From Polaromonas sp. JS666 (GTDB lineage Bacteria > Pseudomonadota > Gammaproteobacteria > Burkholderiales > Burkholderiaceae_C): a stretch of 64,000 nt of DNA. Below the pieces are notes generated by a model. The model was given only the letters and a program-made list of their open reading frames with translations, did no database searches and had not been told where the DNA came from. Each line of letters begins with the position of its first letter. Within the stretch, counting starts at the first letter, position 1. Location of the stretch: contig NZ_FNHX01000014.1 of assembly GCF_900103405.1 (NCBI RefSeq), positions 1 through 64,000 on the forward strand, written 5' to 3'. Position numbers and translations under genes: made by a program. Positions 43,915 to 52,349 of this stretch are shown piece by piece.

Positions 43915-44574
43915 ATGCAACGCCGTGAGTTTTCGTTTTCAGCCGCCTCGGCGGCCGTCGCCAGCCTGGGCGGCATCGCCCTTCCCACGCTGGCGCAAGC
44001 CCAGGCCAAGGCCCCCAAGGATGGCGCCGACTACGTGACGCTGGACAAGCCGGCGCCCACCGAGGTTCCCGCGGGCCAGGTCGAGGTGGTGGAGTTCTTC
44101 TGGTACAGCTGCCCGCATTGCAATGCCTTTGAACCGACGCTCGAGGCCTGGATGAAGCAGGCGCCCAAGGACGTGACGGTGCGGCGCGTGCCGGTCGCCT
44201 TCCGCCCCGATTTCGAGCCCCAGCAGCGCCTTTTTTATGTGCTCGAGGCCATGGGCAAGGTCGAGGAACTCCACAAAAAGGTGTTTTACGCGATCCACGT
44301 GGAAAAGTTCGCGCTCAACACCGCCGACTCCATCGCCGCCTGGGCCGAAAAACAAGGCCTGGACAAGGCCAAGTTCATCGAGATGTACAACTCCTTCACG
44401 GTCACCACCAAGGCCCGCAAGGCCACCCAGCTGCAGGACATCTACAAGGTTGACGGTGTACCGGCGCTGGGCATTGCGGGGCGTTACTACACCTCGGCCA
44501 CCCTGGCCCAAAGCATGGTCCGCGCGCTGCAAGTCACCGACTACCTGATCGCGCAGTCGCGCGGCAAGAAATAA
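43915..44574 (+). CDS. dsbA: Thiol:disulfide interchange protein DsbA
   Basis: A 219-residue periplasmic oxidoreductase with a signal peptide ending near AQAQA. The active site is CPHC (Cys66 and Cys69 of the precursor) in FFWYSCPHCN, and the cis-proline is in VDGVPALGI. It introduces disulfides into exported proteins. The start at 43915 follows AGGAGAAG. A strong terminator follows. Confidence 0.93.
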   Translation: MQRREFSFSAASAAVASLGGIALPTLAQAQAKAPKDGADYVTLDKPAPTEVPAGQVEVVEFFWYSCPHCNAFEPTLEAWMKQAPKDVTVRRVPVAFRPDFEPQQRLFYVLEAMGKVEELHKKVFYAIHVEKFALNTADSIAAWAEKQGLDKAKFIEMYNSFTVTTKARKATQLQDIYKVDGVPALGIAGRYYTSATLAQSMVRALQVTDYLIAQSRGKK

Positions 44575-44606
44575 ACCTTCCGTCCAGGGCCGCAACGGCC
44601 CACGCC

Positions 44607-44639
44607 AAAAACCCGCCTCGTTCCAGGCGGGTTTTTTTA
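44607..44639 (+). terminator. Intrinsic terminator after dsbA
   Basis: AAAAACCCGCCT pairs with AGGCGGGTTTTT around a six-base loop and ends in a T-run. It is 33 bases past the dsbA stop. The A-run on the other side would also let it work on the opposite strand. Confidence 0.88.
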
Positions 44640-44724
44640 TGCCCCTAATATTCACCCGTGCAAGCCATTCCCACAGCTTGCATGGCTACAATGGCCCAAC
44701 CCAAAGCAGCAAGATTCGTGCCTT

Positions 44725-45354
44725 ATGAAACACCCCCTTTATTCCCTCGTCCTGCCGGCCGCTTTGGCGCTGGGGGCGGCGTTTCCGGCCTGGGCCGAAA
44801 AAGCCGACCGGGACAAGCCCATGAACGCGGAGGCCGATGCCCTGCGTTATGACGACCTGAAGCAGACCAGCGTGTTCACCGGCAACGTGGTGATCACCAA
44901 GGGCACCACCATCGTGCGCGGCGCGCGGGTCGACGTGAGCCAGGACCCCGAGGGCTACCAGCAGGCGATCGCCATCGCGGCGCCCGGCAAGCTGGCTTTC
45001 TACCGCAAGAAACGCGACGGCGTGGACGAATACATCGAAGGCGAGGGCGAACGCATCGAATACGACAGCCGCGCCGACCTCGTCAAATTCATCAAGCGCG
45101 CCGTGGTGCGCCGCTACAACGGCGCCACCCTGGTGGATGAAACCACGGGCGCCATGATCGTCTACGACAACAACACCGACGTCTTCACCGTGGACGGCGG
45201 CGCGCAGAACAGCACCGCCGCCAACCCAAGCGGGCGCATACGCGCCATGCTGTCGCCGCGCGCCGCCGCGTCAGCCCCGGGCGCCGCGCCCGCCCCCGCA
45301 GCCCCGCCCGCTGCCTTGCGCCCCAGCACCACGCTGGGCAGTGAAAAGAAATAG
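44725..45354 (+). CDS. lptA: Lipopolysaccharide transport periplasmic protein LptA
   Basis: A 209-residue periplasmic protein with a signal peptide (cleavage near AWAEK) and one OstA/LptA beta-jellyroll domain (FTGNVVITKGTTIVRGARVDV). It bridges LPS across the periplasm between LptC and LptD. The tail is an alanine/proline-rich extension not needed by the fold. The usual upstream kdsC-lptC genes are absent here. lptB follows 15 bases later. TACAAT at 44687-44692 may be a -10 box. Confidence 0.9.
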   Translation: MKHPLYSLVLPAALALGAAFPAWAEKADRDKPMNAEADALRYDDLKQTSVFTGNVVITKGTTIVRGARVDVSQDPEGYQQAIAIAAPGKLAFYRKKRDGVDEYIEGEGERIEYDSRADLVKFIKRAVVRRYNGATLVDETTGAMIVYDNNTDVFTVDGGAQNSTAANPSGRIRAMLSPRAAASAPGAAPAPAAPPAALRPSTTLGSEKK

Positions 45355-45369
45355 AAAGAACCTGCACAG

Positions 45370-46152
45370 ATGGATGTGGTGACTGACACTTCGGCGGCCA
45401 AGGCCGCAACCCCCAGCCGCCTGGTGGCGCAGGGGCTGCAAAAATCCTACGGCAGCCGCAAGGTTGTGCAGGACGTTTCGGTGGCCGTGCAAAAAGGCGA
45501 GGTCGTGGGCCTGCTGGGCCCCAACGGCGCCGGCAAAACGACCTCCTTCTACATGATCGTGGGCCTGGTGCGCGCCGATGCCGGCGAGATTTCCATCGAC
45601 GGCCAGTCGGTCGAGCACATGCCCATCCACCTGCGCGCCCGCCTGGGCTTGAGCTACCTGCCGCAGGAAGCCTCGATTTTCCGCAAGCTCACGGTGGAAG
45701 AGAACGTGCGCGCCGTGCTGGAGCTGCAGCTGGACGCGAACGGCAAGCCGCTGGGCCGCGCCGACACCGAGTCGCGGCTCGATGCCCTGCTGCAGGACTT
45801 GCGGGTGGACCATTTGCGCAATTCGCCGGCGCCGGCGCTGTCGGGCGGCGAGCGCCGCCGCGTCGAGATCGCCCGCGCCCTGGCGACCCAGCCGCGCTTC
45901 ATCCTGCTTGACGAACCCTTCGCCGGCATAGACCCCATCGCCGTGATCGAGATCCAGCGCATCATCGGCTTCCTGAAGTCGCGCGGCATCGGTGTGCTGA
46001 TCACCGACCACAATGTGCGCGAGACGCTGGGCATCTGCGACCACGCCTACATCATCAGCGACGGCCATGTGCTGGCCCAGGGCACGCCGTCCGAGATCGT
46101 GAACAACGCCGATGTGCGCCGCGTCTATCTGGGCGAGCACTTCAAAATGTAA
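45370..46152 (+). CDS. lptB: LPS export ABC transporter ATPase LptB
   Basis: A 260-residue ABC ATPase with Walker A GPNGAGKTT, signature LSGGERRRVEIARAL and Walker B FILLDEPFAGIDP. The GLSYLPQEASIFRKL segment is diagnostic of LptB. It drives LPS extraction with LptF and LptG and works with LptA. About 15 residues precede the usual start, and a start at 45412 or so is less supported. Confidence 0.95.
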   Translation: MDVVTDTSAAKAATPSRLVAQGLQKSYGSRKVVQDVSVAVQKGEVVGLLGPNGAGKTTSFYMIVGLVRADAGEISIDGQSVEHMPIHLRARLGLSYLPQEASIFRKLTVEENVRAVLELQLDANGKPLGRADTESRLDALLQDLRVDHLRNSPAPALSGGERRRVEIARALATQPRFILLDEPFAGIDPIAVIEIQRIIGFLKSRGIGVLITDHNVRETLGICDHAYIISDGHVLAQGTPSEIVNNADVRRVYLGEHFKM

Positions 46153-46190
46153 GATGGCTCCCCCCCGTTGTCGCTCACTTCGTGTAGCGC

Positions 46191-46242
46191 CCTCCCCCCT
46201 CGAGGGGGCGGCGCCTGCGGCCCGGCTAAGCCGGTTCCGCGG
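46191..46242 (+). repeat. Mosaic intergenic repeat, copy 2
   Basis: CTCCCCCCTCGAGGGGG forms a hairpin at about 46192-46208 and is followed directly by the GGCCCGGCTAAGCCGGTTCC module at 46219-46238. The same modules occur in opposite orientation, with a longer interior, at 28770-28904. The element fills the lptB-rpoN gap and could cut transcription between them. Confidence 0.65.
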
Positions 46243-46286
46243 CCCCTGCTCGAACTTTTTCTGCGCTCCCATCAAAGCTCCTTGAC

Positions 46287-47822
46287 ATGAAGCAGGGTCT
46301 CTCGCTCCGCGTCTCGCAGCATCTTGCGCTGACGCCCCAGCTGCAGCAGTCGATACGCCTGCTGCAGCTGTCCACGCTCGAGCTGAGCCAGGAAGTCGAG
46401 CAGATGCTCGACGAAAACCCGTTTCTCGAGGTGTCGGACGAAACCGCGGTGCGCGAGGAGTTCGGCCTGGAGCATGTCAACACGCCGGTCAGCCAGGACA
46501 GCCGCGAGTTTGAATCCGCCGCCGATGCAACAGCCGGCGGCGCGGAAGACGCGGGCCTTTCGACGGCCGGCGAAGCCGAGGTCAGCGCGGAACCCAAGCT
46601 CGAGGAAAGCTGGGAAGGCGACGGCACGGTGGAGACCGCGCCCGACGACAGCGAATGGGGCAGCGACGCGCCGCCGCGCAAGAACAACAACGAGGAAAGC
46701 GAGGCCGAGGCCTCGGACCTCACGGGCGGCCATGAGTCGCTGCAAGACCATTTGCACCGCCAGTCGCTGGGCCTGCGCCTGTCCGAGGAAGACCGCGCGG
46801 CCCTGCATTTCCTGATCGAGTCGCTCAACGATGACGGCTACCTCGAAGACAGCCTGGCCTCGCTCGCCGCCGGCCTGGCCGGCGGCGACATGGAACAGGC
46901 CGAGGAGCTCGAGCAGCGCTTTGCCATGGCGCTCAAGCTGCTGCACCACATGGAGCCGGCCGGGGTGGGCGCGCGCAACCTGGCCGAGTGCCTGGGCCTG
47001 CAGTTGCTCGACTGCAAGGACTGTGAGGAGACCCGCGCCGCCATCGCCGTGTGCAAGCATCCGATGGAGCTGCTGGCCAAACGCGACGTCAAGCGCTTGT
47101 CCTACCTGTGCGGGTTCACCGAGGCGGCCATCAAGGGCGCGATCGCCGTGATAGGCCGGCTCGATCCCAAACCCGGGCGCCGCTTCGTGAACGTGGAACG
47201 CAACCTCATCGTGCCTGACGTCATCGTCGTGAAGTCGGGCCGGGGCTTCAAGGTCACGCTCAACGGCGACGTGATGCCGCGCCTGCGCGTGCACGACATC
47301 TACGCCAACGCCCTCAAGCAGCACAAGGGCCAGGACGGCCAGGCGCTGCAGCAGCGCCTGCAGGAGGCGCGCTGGTTCATCAAGAACATCCAGCAGCGCT
47401 TTGACACCATATTGCGCGTGAGCAGCGCCATCGTCGAGCGGCAAAAGAGTTTCTTCACGCACGGCGAACTCGCGATGCGCCCGCTGGTGCTGCGCGAAAT
47501 CGCCGACGAACTGGGTCTGCACGAATCCACGATTTCACGCGTGACCACCGCCAAGTACATGGGCACGCCCTTCGGCACCTTTGAGCTGAAGTATTTCTTC
47601 GGCTCCGCGCTGGGCACCGAGACCGGCGGCAACGCCTCGAGCACGGCGGTGCGCGCGCTGATCAAGCAGTTTGTCTCCTCCGAGAGCGCGAAAAAACCGC
47701 TCAGCGACAACCAGATTTCTGAAATGCTCAAGGAGCAGGGCATCGAATGCGCGCGCCGCACCGTGGCCAAGTACCGCGAGGCCCTGCGCATAGCGCCCGC
47801 CAACCTGCGCAAGTCTCTCTAA
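46287..47822 (+). CDS. rpoN: RNA polymerase sigma-54 factor
   Basis: A 511-residue sigma-54. Region I is the N-terminal glutamine/leucine-rich activator-contact segment (LTPQLQQSIRLLQLSTLEL); an acidic Region II (about residues 50-150) is longer than in E. coli, and the RpoN box ARRTVAKYREA lies at the C-terminus. It directs transcription that depends on enhancer-binding ATPases. The ribosome binding site is weak. The hpf/ptsN genes that often follow are replaced by a methyltransferase eight bases on. Confidence 0.95.
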   Translation: MKQGLSLRVSQHLALTPQLQQSIRLLQLSTLELSQEVEQMLDENPFLEVSDETAVREEFGLEHVNTPVSQDSREFESAADATAGGAEDAGLSTAGEAEVSAEPKLEESWEGDGTVETAPDDSEWGSDAPPRKNNNEESEAEASDLTGGHESLQDHLHRQSLGLRLSEEDRAALHFLIESLNDDGYLEDSLASLAAGLAGGDMEQAEELEQRFAMALKLLHHMEPAGVGARNLAECLGLQLLDCKDCEETRAAIAVCKHPMELLAKRDVKRLSYLCGFTEAAIKGAIAVIGRLDPKPGRRFVNVERNLIVPDVIVVKSGRGFKVTLNGDVMPRLRVHDIYANALKQHKGQDGQALQQRLQEARWFIKNIQQRFDTILRVSSAIVERQKSFFTHGELAMRPLVLREIADELGLHESTISRVTTAKYMGTPFGTFELKYFFGSALGTETGGNASSTAVRALIKQFVSSESAKKPLSDNQISEMLKEQGIECARRTVAKYREALRIAPANLRKSL

Positions 47823-47830
47823 GTCTCTTC

Positions 47831-49237
47831 ATGAACCAACTCCAGTTATTTTTACCGTGCGCCGCGGGTGTCGAAGCACTGCTTGCCAGCGAAGTGCAGC
47901 GCATCACCGGCATCCAGGGCAAGGCCTGGCGCGCCGGCGTGCAATTGCAGGCTTCCTGGCGCGACGCGCTGCAGCTCAACCTGCACAGCCGCCTGGCGCA
48001 GCGCGTGCTCATCGAGCTGCAGCACAACCAGTACCGCGGCGAGCAAGACCTCTACAACGCCGCCGCCAACGTGGCCTGGGAGATCTGGTTCACGCCCAAG
48101 CAGACCTTCAAGGTCGAGATCACCGCCCAGCACAGCCCGCTGACCAGCCTGAACTTCGCGGCGCTGAAGATCAAGGACGCGATCGCCGACCGTTTTCGCG
48201 CCAAGTTCGACGACGTGCGGCCCAGCGTCGACACGCGCTGGCCCGACGTGCGTGTCTACGTGCACCTGACGACGGACACCGTCACGATTTACATCGACAC
48301 CTCGGGCGAGCCCCTCTTCAAACGCGGCTGGCGCGAGGACAAGGGCGACGCGCCGCTGAAGGAAACCCTGGCCGCCGCGATGATCGCCGCCAGCGGCTGG
48401 GACCAGCTGTGCAAAACCGGCGTGCCGCTCTACGACCCCTGTTGCGGCTCGGGCACCATCGCCATCGAGGCGGCGCAGATCGCCTGCAACATCGCGCCCG
48501 GTATCAACCGGCGCTTTGCCTTCCAGAAGTATTTGCCCTTCCAGGGCCATGTGTGGGACGGCCTGCTGGACCAGGCCGAAGCCGCCATCACCGAGCCCAC
48601 TGCGCCGGTGTTCGGCAGCGACGTGTCTTTTCGCATGGTCGACTTCGCCGAGCGCAATGCCGAGCGTGCCGGCGTGGCCAATGCGGTGGAGTTCCGCGGC
48701 GGCGACGCGCTGCAGCGCATGCCGCCCGCGCCTTCGGGCGTGATGCTGGTGAACCCGCCTTATGGCGAGCGCATCGACGTTGCCGGTGTGGCCGGCATCA
48801 CCGGCGTGCAGGGCCGCGACCAGCGCCGCCAGCAAGGACATGCCGAAGGGCGCGTGCAGCACGACCACCGCAACCAGCCCATCGACGAGTTCGGCCAGCC
48901 TTTGAGGCCCGACAGCGGCGACACGCGTGAAGAGCCCGCCTTCGAGACCTCGCGCGACCGCTCGGCCAACCCGGGCCGCGAACAGGCGCAAAACGCCTGG
49001 GGCGAGGAAGCCGACGACTTCTTCCCGCAGCTGGCCGCGCACTGGAAGAAAAATTACGCGGGCTGGACGGCCCACGTGCTCACGCCCGACCTCAAGCTGC
49101 CCGGCAAGATGCGCCTGAAGGAATCGCGTCGCGTGCCCATGTGGAACGGCCCGATCGAATGCCGGCTGTTTCGCTTCGACATGGTGGCCGGCTCCGCTCG
49201 CGGCAAGCCGGGCGCGGCGCGCGAGCCGGCGCCGTGA
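47831..49237 (+). CDS. THUMP-domain RNA methyltransferase (RlmL/YpsC type)
   Basis: A 468-residue methyltransferase: THUMP domain (about 1-160), SAM motif DPCCGSGT at 202-209, and the catalytic NPPYGERI at 308-315. It corresponds to the N-terminal half of E. coli RlmL, which methylates 23S rRNA guanine N2. Between NPPY and the last strand is a polar, glutamine/arginine/aspartate-rich insert (about 317-393) without structure. The stop overlaps the PIN gene start as GTGA. Confidence 0.85.
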   Translation: MNQLQLFLPCAAGVEALLASEVQRITGIQGKAWRAGVQLQASWRDALQLNLHSRLAQRVLIELQHNQYRGEQDLYNAAANVAWEIWFTPKQTFKVEITAQHSPLTSLNFAALKIKDAIADRFRAKFDDVRPSVDTRWPDVRVYVHLTTDTVTIYIDTSGEPLFKRGWREDKGDAPLKETLAAAMIAASGWDQLCKTGVPLYDPCCGSGTIAIEAAQIACNIAPGINRRFAFQKYLPFQGHVWDGLLDQAEAAITEPTAPVFGSDVSFRMVDFAERNAERAGVANAVEFRGGDALQRMPPAPSGVMLVNPPYGERIDVAGVAGITGVQGRDQRRQQGHAEGRVQHDHRNQPIDEFGQPLRPDSGDTREEPAFETSRDRSANPGREQAQNAWGEEADDFFPQLAAHWKKNYAGWTAHVLTPDLKLPGKMRLKESRRVPMWNGPIECRLFRFDMVAGSARGKPGAAREPAP

Positions 49238-49659
49238 CCGCGCAGGCGCGCCAGCCCGTGGTGCTGGACACCAACATCGTCCTGGACCTGTTTGTCTTCA
49301 ACGATGCGGTCGCGCAGCCGCTGAAGCAGGCACTGCAAGCCGGCGAGCTCGACTGGCTGGCCACTGAGCCCATGCGCGATGAACTGGCGCGCGTACTGGC
49401 CTATCCGCAGATCGCGCCGCGCCTGGCGTTTTACCAATTGAGCGCCGACGACGTGCTCGCGGCCTTTGATCGGCATGCCCGGCTGCTGGAAGTAGCGCCC
49501 AAGGCCGGCGTCACCTGCAGCGATGCCGACGACCAGAAATTCATAGACCTGGCGGTGACGGCCAAAGCCCTGTTGTTAAGCAAGGACCAGGACGTGCTCT
49601 CCATGGCCAAACGGCTAGGCAGCCTCGGCGTCAGGGCGCAGAGCGCCATGCAGCCCTAG
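49234..49659 (+). CDS. PIN-domain protein, putative toxin-antitoxin component
   Basis: A 141-residue PIN-fold protein. VVLDTNIVLDLF gives the first acidic residue, RDELARVL the second, and CSDADDQKFIDLAV the C-terminal acidic pair of a Mg-dependent RNase. Start GTG 49234 overlaps the methyltransferase stop. No antitoxin gene lies beside it. It belongs to the PIN family often annotated as toxin component, but coupling to an rRNA methyltransferase suggests an RNA-processing role. Confidence 0.75.
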   Translation: MTAQARQPVVLDTNIVLDLFVFNDAVAQPLKQALQAGELDWLATEPMRDELARVLAYPQIAPRLAFYQLSADDVLAAFDRHARLLEVAPKAGVTCSDADDQKFIDLAVTAKALLLSKDQDVLSMAKRLGSLGVRAQSAMQP

Positions 49660-49679
49660 CGGCAGGCGGGCAGACCTGT

Positions 49680-51407
49680 TCAGGCCGCCGCGACGCCGGC
49701 GCCCGAGGCCATGGCGCCATCGGGCCCCGCCGGCGCCTGCATGGCCGCGCCATTGGCGCGAAAGCTGTGCGCGCTGGCCAGCGGCCAGTAGTAGCTGAAC
49801 ACGGTGTTCTGTTTTTCCAGCGAACCCAGCAGCGCGCCGGGCTCCACCTGCATGATGAGGTTGCTGAGCAGACGCACCTCGGTGTCGGTCAGGCGCCGCA
49901 CGATGTGGTGGGCGTTGACCTCGCGCGGATGGCACAGGCCCGCGGCCTGCACCAGCTCCTGCAGCGCATGCAGCGTGCTGCGGTGGAAGTTGCGCACGCG
50001 CTCGGCCTTGTCGGGCACCACCAGGGCTTGCTGGCGCACCGGGTCTTGCGTGGTGACGCCGGTCGGGCATTTGCCGGTGTGGCAGCTCTGCGCCTGGATG
50101 CAGCCCAGCGCCATCATGAAGCCGCGCCCGGCGTTGCACCAGTCGGCGCCCAGCGCCATCAGCCGCACCATGTCGAAGGCGCTGACGACCTTGCCGGCCG
50201 CGCCTATGGAGATGCGGCTGCGCAGGTTCACGCCTATCAGCGTGTTGTGCACCAGCAGCAGACCTTCCTGCAGCGGCGCGCCCACATGGTCGGTGAATTC
50301 CACCGGCGCGGCGCCGGTGCCGCCCTCGGCGCCGTCCACCACGATGAAGTCCGGCGTGATGCCGGTCTCCAGCATGGCCTTGACGATGGCGAACCACTCC
50401 CAGGGGTGGCCTATGCAGAACTTGAAGCCCGTCGGCTTGCCGCCCGAGAGCTTTCGCAGCCTGGCGATGAAATGCATCATCTCCACCGGCGTGGAAAACG
50501 CGCTGTGGCTGGAGGGCGAGATGCAGTCCTTGCCCTGCGGCACGCCGCGCGCGGCGGCGATCTCCGCGGTGACCTTGGGGCCGGGCAGTATGCCGCCATG
50601 GCCGGGCTTGGCACCCTGGCTCATCTTGAGCTCGACCAGCTTGACCTGCGGGTCGCGCGCGTTGGCGGCGAAACGCTCCTCGCTGAAGCTGCCGTCCTCG
50701 TTGCGGCAGCCGAAGTAGCCCGAGCCGATTTCCCAGATCAGGTCGCCGCCGTGCAGCCGGTGGTGCTGCGAGATCGAACCCTCGCCGGTGTCGTGCGCGA
50801 AGCCGCCCAGCTTGGCGCCCTTGTTGAGCGCCATGATGGCGTTGGCCGACAGCGAGCCGAAGCTCAGCGCCGAGATGTTGAAGACGCTGGCATGGTAGGG
50901 CTGGGTGCAGGGCTCGACCGAGGGCGAGGGGTGGCCGGGCGAGCCGCCTATCCAGACGCGGAAGTCGTGCGAAGGCAGCTTGGTCGGCGACATCGAATGG
51001 TTGACCCATTCATAGCCCTGCGCGCCCACGTCGAGCTGCGTGCCGAAGGGCCGGTTGTCGGGCTCGCCCTTGGCGCGCTGGTAGACCAGCGAGCGCTGGG
51101 CGCGCGAAAACGGCGTGGCCTCGCTGTCGCTTTCAATGAAGTACTGGCGCATCTCGGGCCGTATGAACTCGAACAGAAAGCGCATATGGCCTATGACCGG
51201 GTAGTTGCGCAACACCGCGTGCCGGGTTTGCCGCAGGTCGTGCACGCCCACGCCAACCAGCGCAATGCAGGCCAGCAGGGCCAGCAGGGTCAGCCGGCCC
51301 ACGCCGAAGAGCACCAGGCTGAACAGCGCCAGCAGCACGCCCAGCGCGCACAAGGCCATGAAGGTGTAACGAACCGGGAACCGGGCATCCAGACGCTGGA
51401 GGAACAT
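49680..51407 (-). CDS. FMN-binding glutamate synthase family protein
   Basis: A 575-residue protein with two N-terminal membrane segments (about 15-60) followed by the glutamate synthase FMN/central barrel. GYFGCRNEDGSF, HPWEWFAIV, VDGAEGGTGAAP and the Fe-S cysteine set CIQAQSCHTGKCPTG match. The glutaminase domain is absent, so it is not a full GltB; it may be an ammonia-type or an unrelated redox enzyme at the membrane. Divergent from the UPF0149 gene. Confidence 0.82.
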   Translation of the reverse strand: MFLQRLDARFPVRYTFMALCALGVLLALFSLVLFGVGRLTLLALLACIALVGVGVHDLRQTRHAVLRNYPVIGHMRFLFEFIRPEMRQYFIESDSEATPFSRAQRSLVYQRAKGEPDNRPFGTQLDVGAQGYEWVNHSMSPTKLPSHDFRVWIGGSPGHPSPSVEPCTQPYHASVFNISALSFGSLSANAIMALNKGAKLGGFAHDTGEGSISQHHRLHGGDLIWEIGSGYFGCRNEDGSFSEERFAANARDPQVKLVELKMSQGAKPGHGGILPGPKVTAEIAAARGVPQGKDCISPSSHSAFSTPVEMMHFIARLRKLSGGKPTGFKFCIGHPWEWFAIVKAMLETGITPDFIVVDGAEGGTGAAPVEFTDHVGAPLQEGLLLVHNTLIGVNLRSRISIGAAGKVVSAFDMVRLMALGADWCNAGRGFMMALGCIQAQSCHTGKCPTGVTTQDPVRQQALVVPDKAERVRNFHRSTLHALQELVQAAGLCHPREVNAHHIVRRLTDTEVRLLSNLIMQVEPGALLGSLEKQNTVFSYYWPLASAHSFRANGAAMQAPAGPDGAMASGAGVAAA

Positions 51408-51471
51408 GGTGGCGCTTCCGTGGGGGAGGGGCAGAATAACCGCGATGCGGCAGATACACTTTGCATCATAA

Positions 51472-51489
51472 GAGCCTCGCGTGAGGCTC
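51472..51489 (+). promoter_or_regulatory. Leader hairpin before the UPF0149 gene
   Basis: GAGCCTC and GAGGCTC pair around the loop GCGT. The AGGA ribosome binding site begins one base after the stem, so the hairpin could modulate translation of the following gene. Confidence 0.4.
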
Positions 51490-51502
51490 AGGACTGTTTT
51501 TC

Positions 51503-52333
51503 ATGAAGCCCACCCCCAAATCCGCCCCACCTTCAACGCGCTCGCCCGAGCCGGCTTTCCTCGAAGCCGAGGACTTTGACGCGCTCGACGCCATCCTCGA
51601 CGACTTGCGCACCCGCTACGACGAGACGCCGCAGTGGGAGTTTTGCGAAGGTTTTATGGCCGCCGTGATCTGCTCGCGCCGGCCCATCGCCGCCGACGAA
51701 TACCTGCCCGTGCTGCTGGCCGTGCCCGCCGAGGGCGAAGCGCCGGACCCGGAAGGCGGCTCCTTCGCGGACGAAGGCCAACGTGAGCGCTTCCTCACAC
51801 TGTGGAACCGGCGCTGGCAGGAAGTTGCCGTCGCGCTGGATTCGGAAGTCGACTCGCTGGAAGACGACAACTGCTACCACCCCGAGGTGATGGACATACG
51901 CGGCGCCGTGGCCGAAATGGCGCCCGAGGAACGCGCCGCCTTCAAGGGCGAGGACCTGCCGGCCTTTGCCCAGGTCTGGGCGCTGGGTTTTATGTTCGCG
52001 GTCGAAAGCTGGCCCGACGAATGGATGGCGCCGCGCGACAAGGACGCCGCCAAATGGCTGGACGGCGCGCTGCAGGCCGTGGTGGCCATGACCGAGGACG
52101 ACACGGCCGCGCCCGAGGTTTCACCGCTGAGCGAAGACGGCGCGCCCAGCACCAGCATCGCCCGGCTCAATGCTTTTGGCGAGGCCATCTGGGCGGTGTA
52201 CGACCTGCGCGAGCTGTGGAAGACGCTGGGGCCCAAAGTGGAGACGGTGCGCGCCCAGGCCACGCCAGGGCGCAATGACCTCTGCTACTGCGGCAGCGGG
52301 AAAAAATACAAGAAGTGCCACGGCGCGGGCTGA
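51503..52333 (+). CDS. UPF0149 (YecA-like) protein with SEC-C motif
   Basis: A 276-residue acidic protein. The N-terminal two-thirds is the UPF0149/YecA helical domain, and the C-terminus ends in a zinc-binding SEC-C motif, GRNDLCYCGSGKKYKKCHG (about residues 256-274). SEC-C motifs occur in SecA and in small ribosome- or SecB-related proteins. The molecular function is unknown. The ATG has AGGA nine bases upstream. Confidence 0.82.
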   Translation: MKPTPKSAPPSTRSPEPAFLEAEDFDALDAILDDLRTRYDETPQWEFCEGFMAAVICSRRPIAADEYLPVLLAVPAEGEAPDPEGGSFADEGQRERFLTLWNRRWQEVAVALDSEVDSLEDDNCYHPEVMDIRGAVAEMAPEERAAFKGEDLPAFAQVWALGFMFAVESWPDEWMAPRDKDAAKWLDGALQAVVAMTEDDTAAPEVSPLSEDGAPSTSIARLNAFGEAIWAVYDLRELWKTLGPKVETVRAQATPGRNDLCYCGSGKKYKKCHGAG

Positions 52334-52349
52334 AGCTTTTCCGCCGCGG

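Noticed and set aside
44664..44692. Full promoter before lptA
   Set aside because: TACAAT resembles a -10 box, but no -35 element lies 16-18 bases upstream, so only the box is mentioned under lptA.
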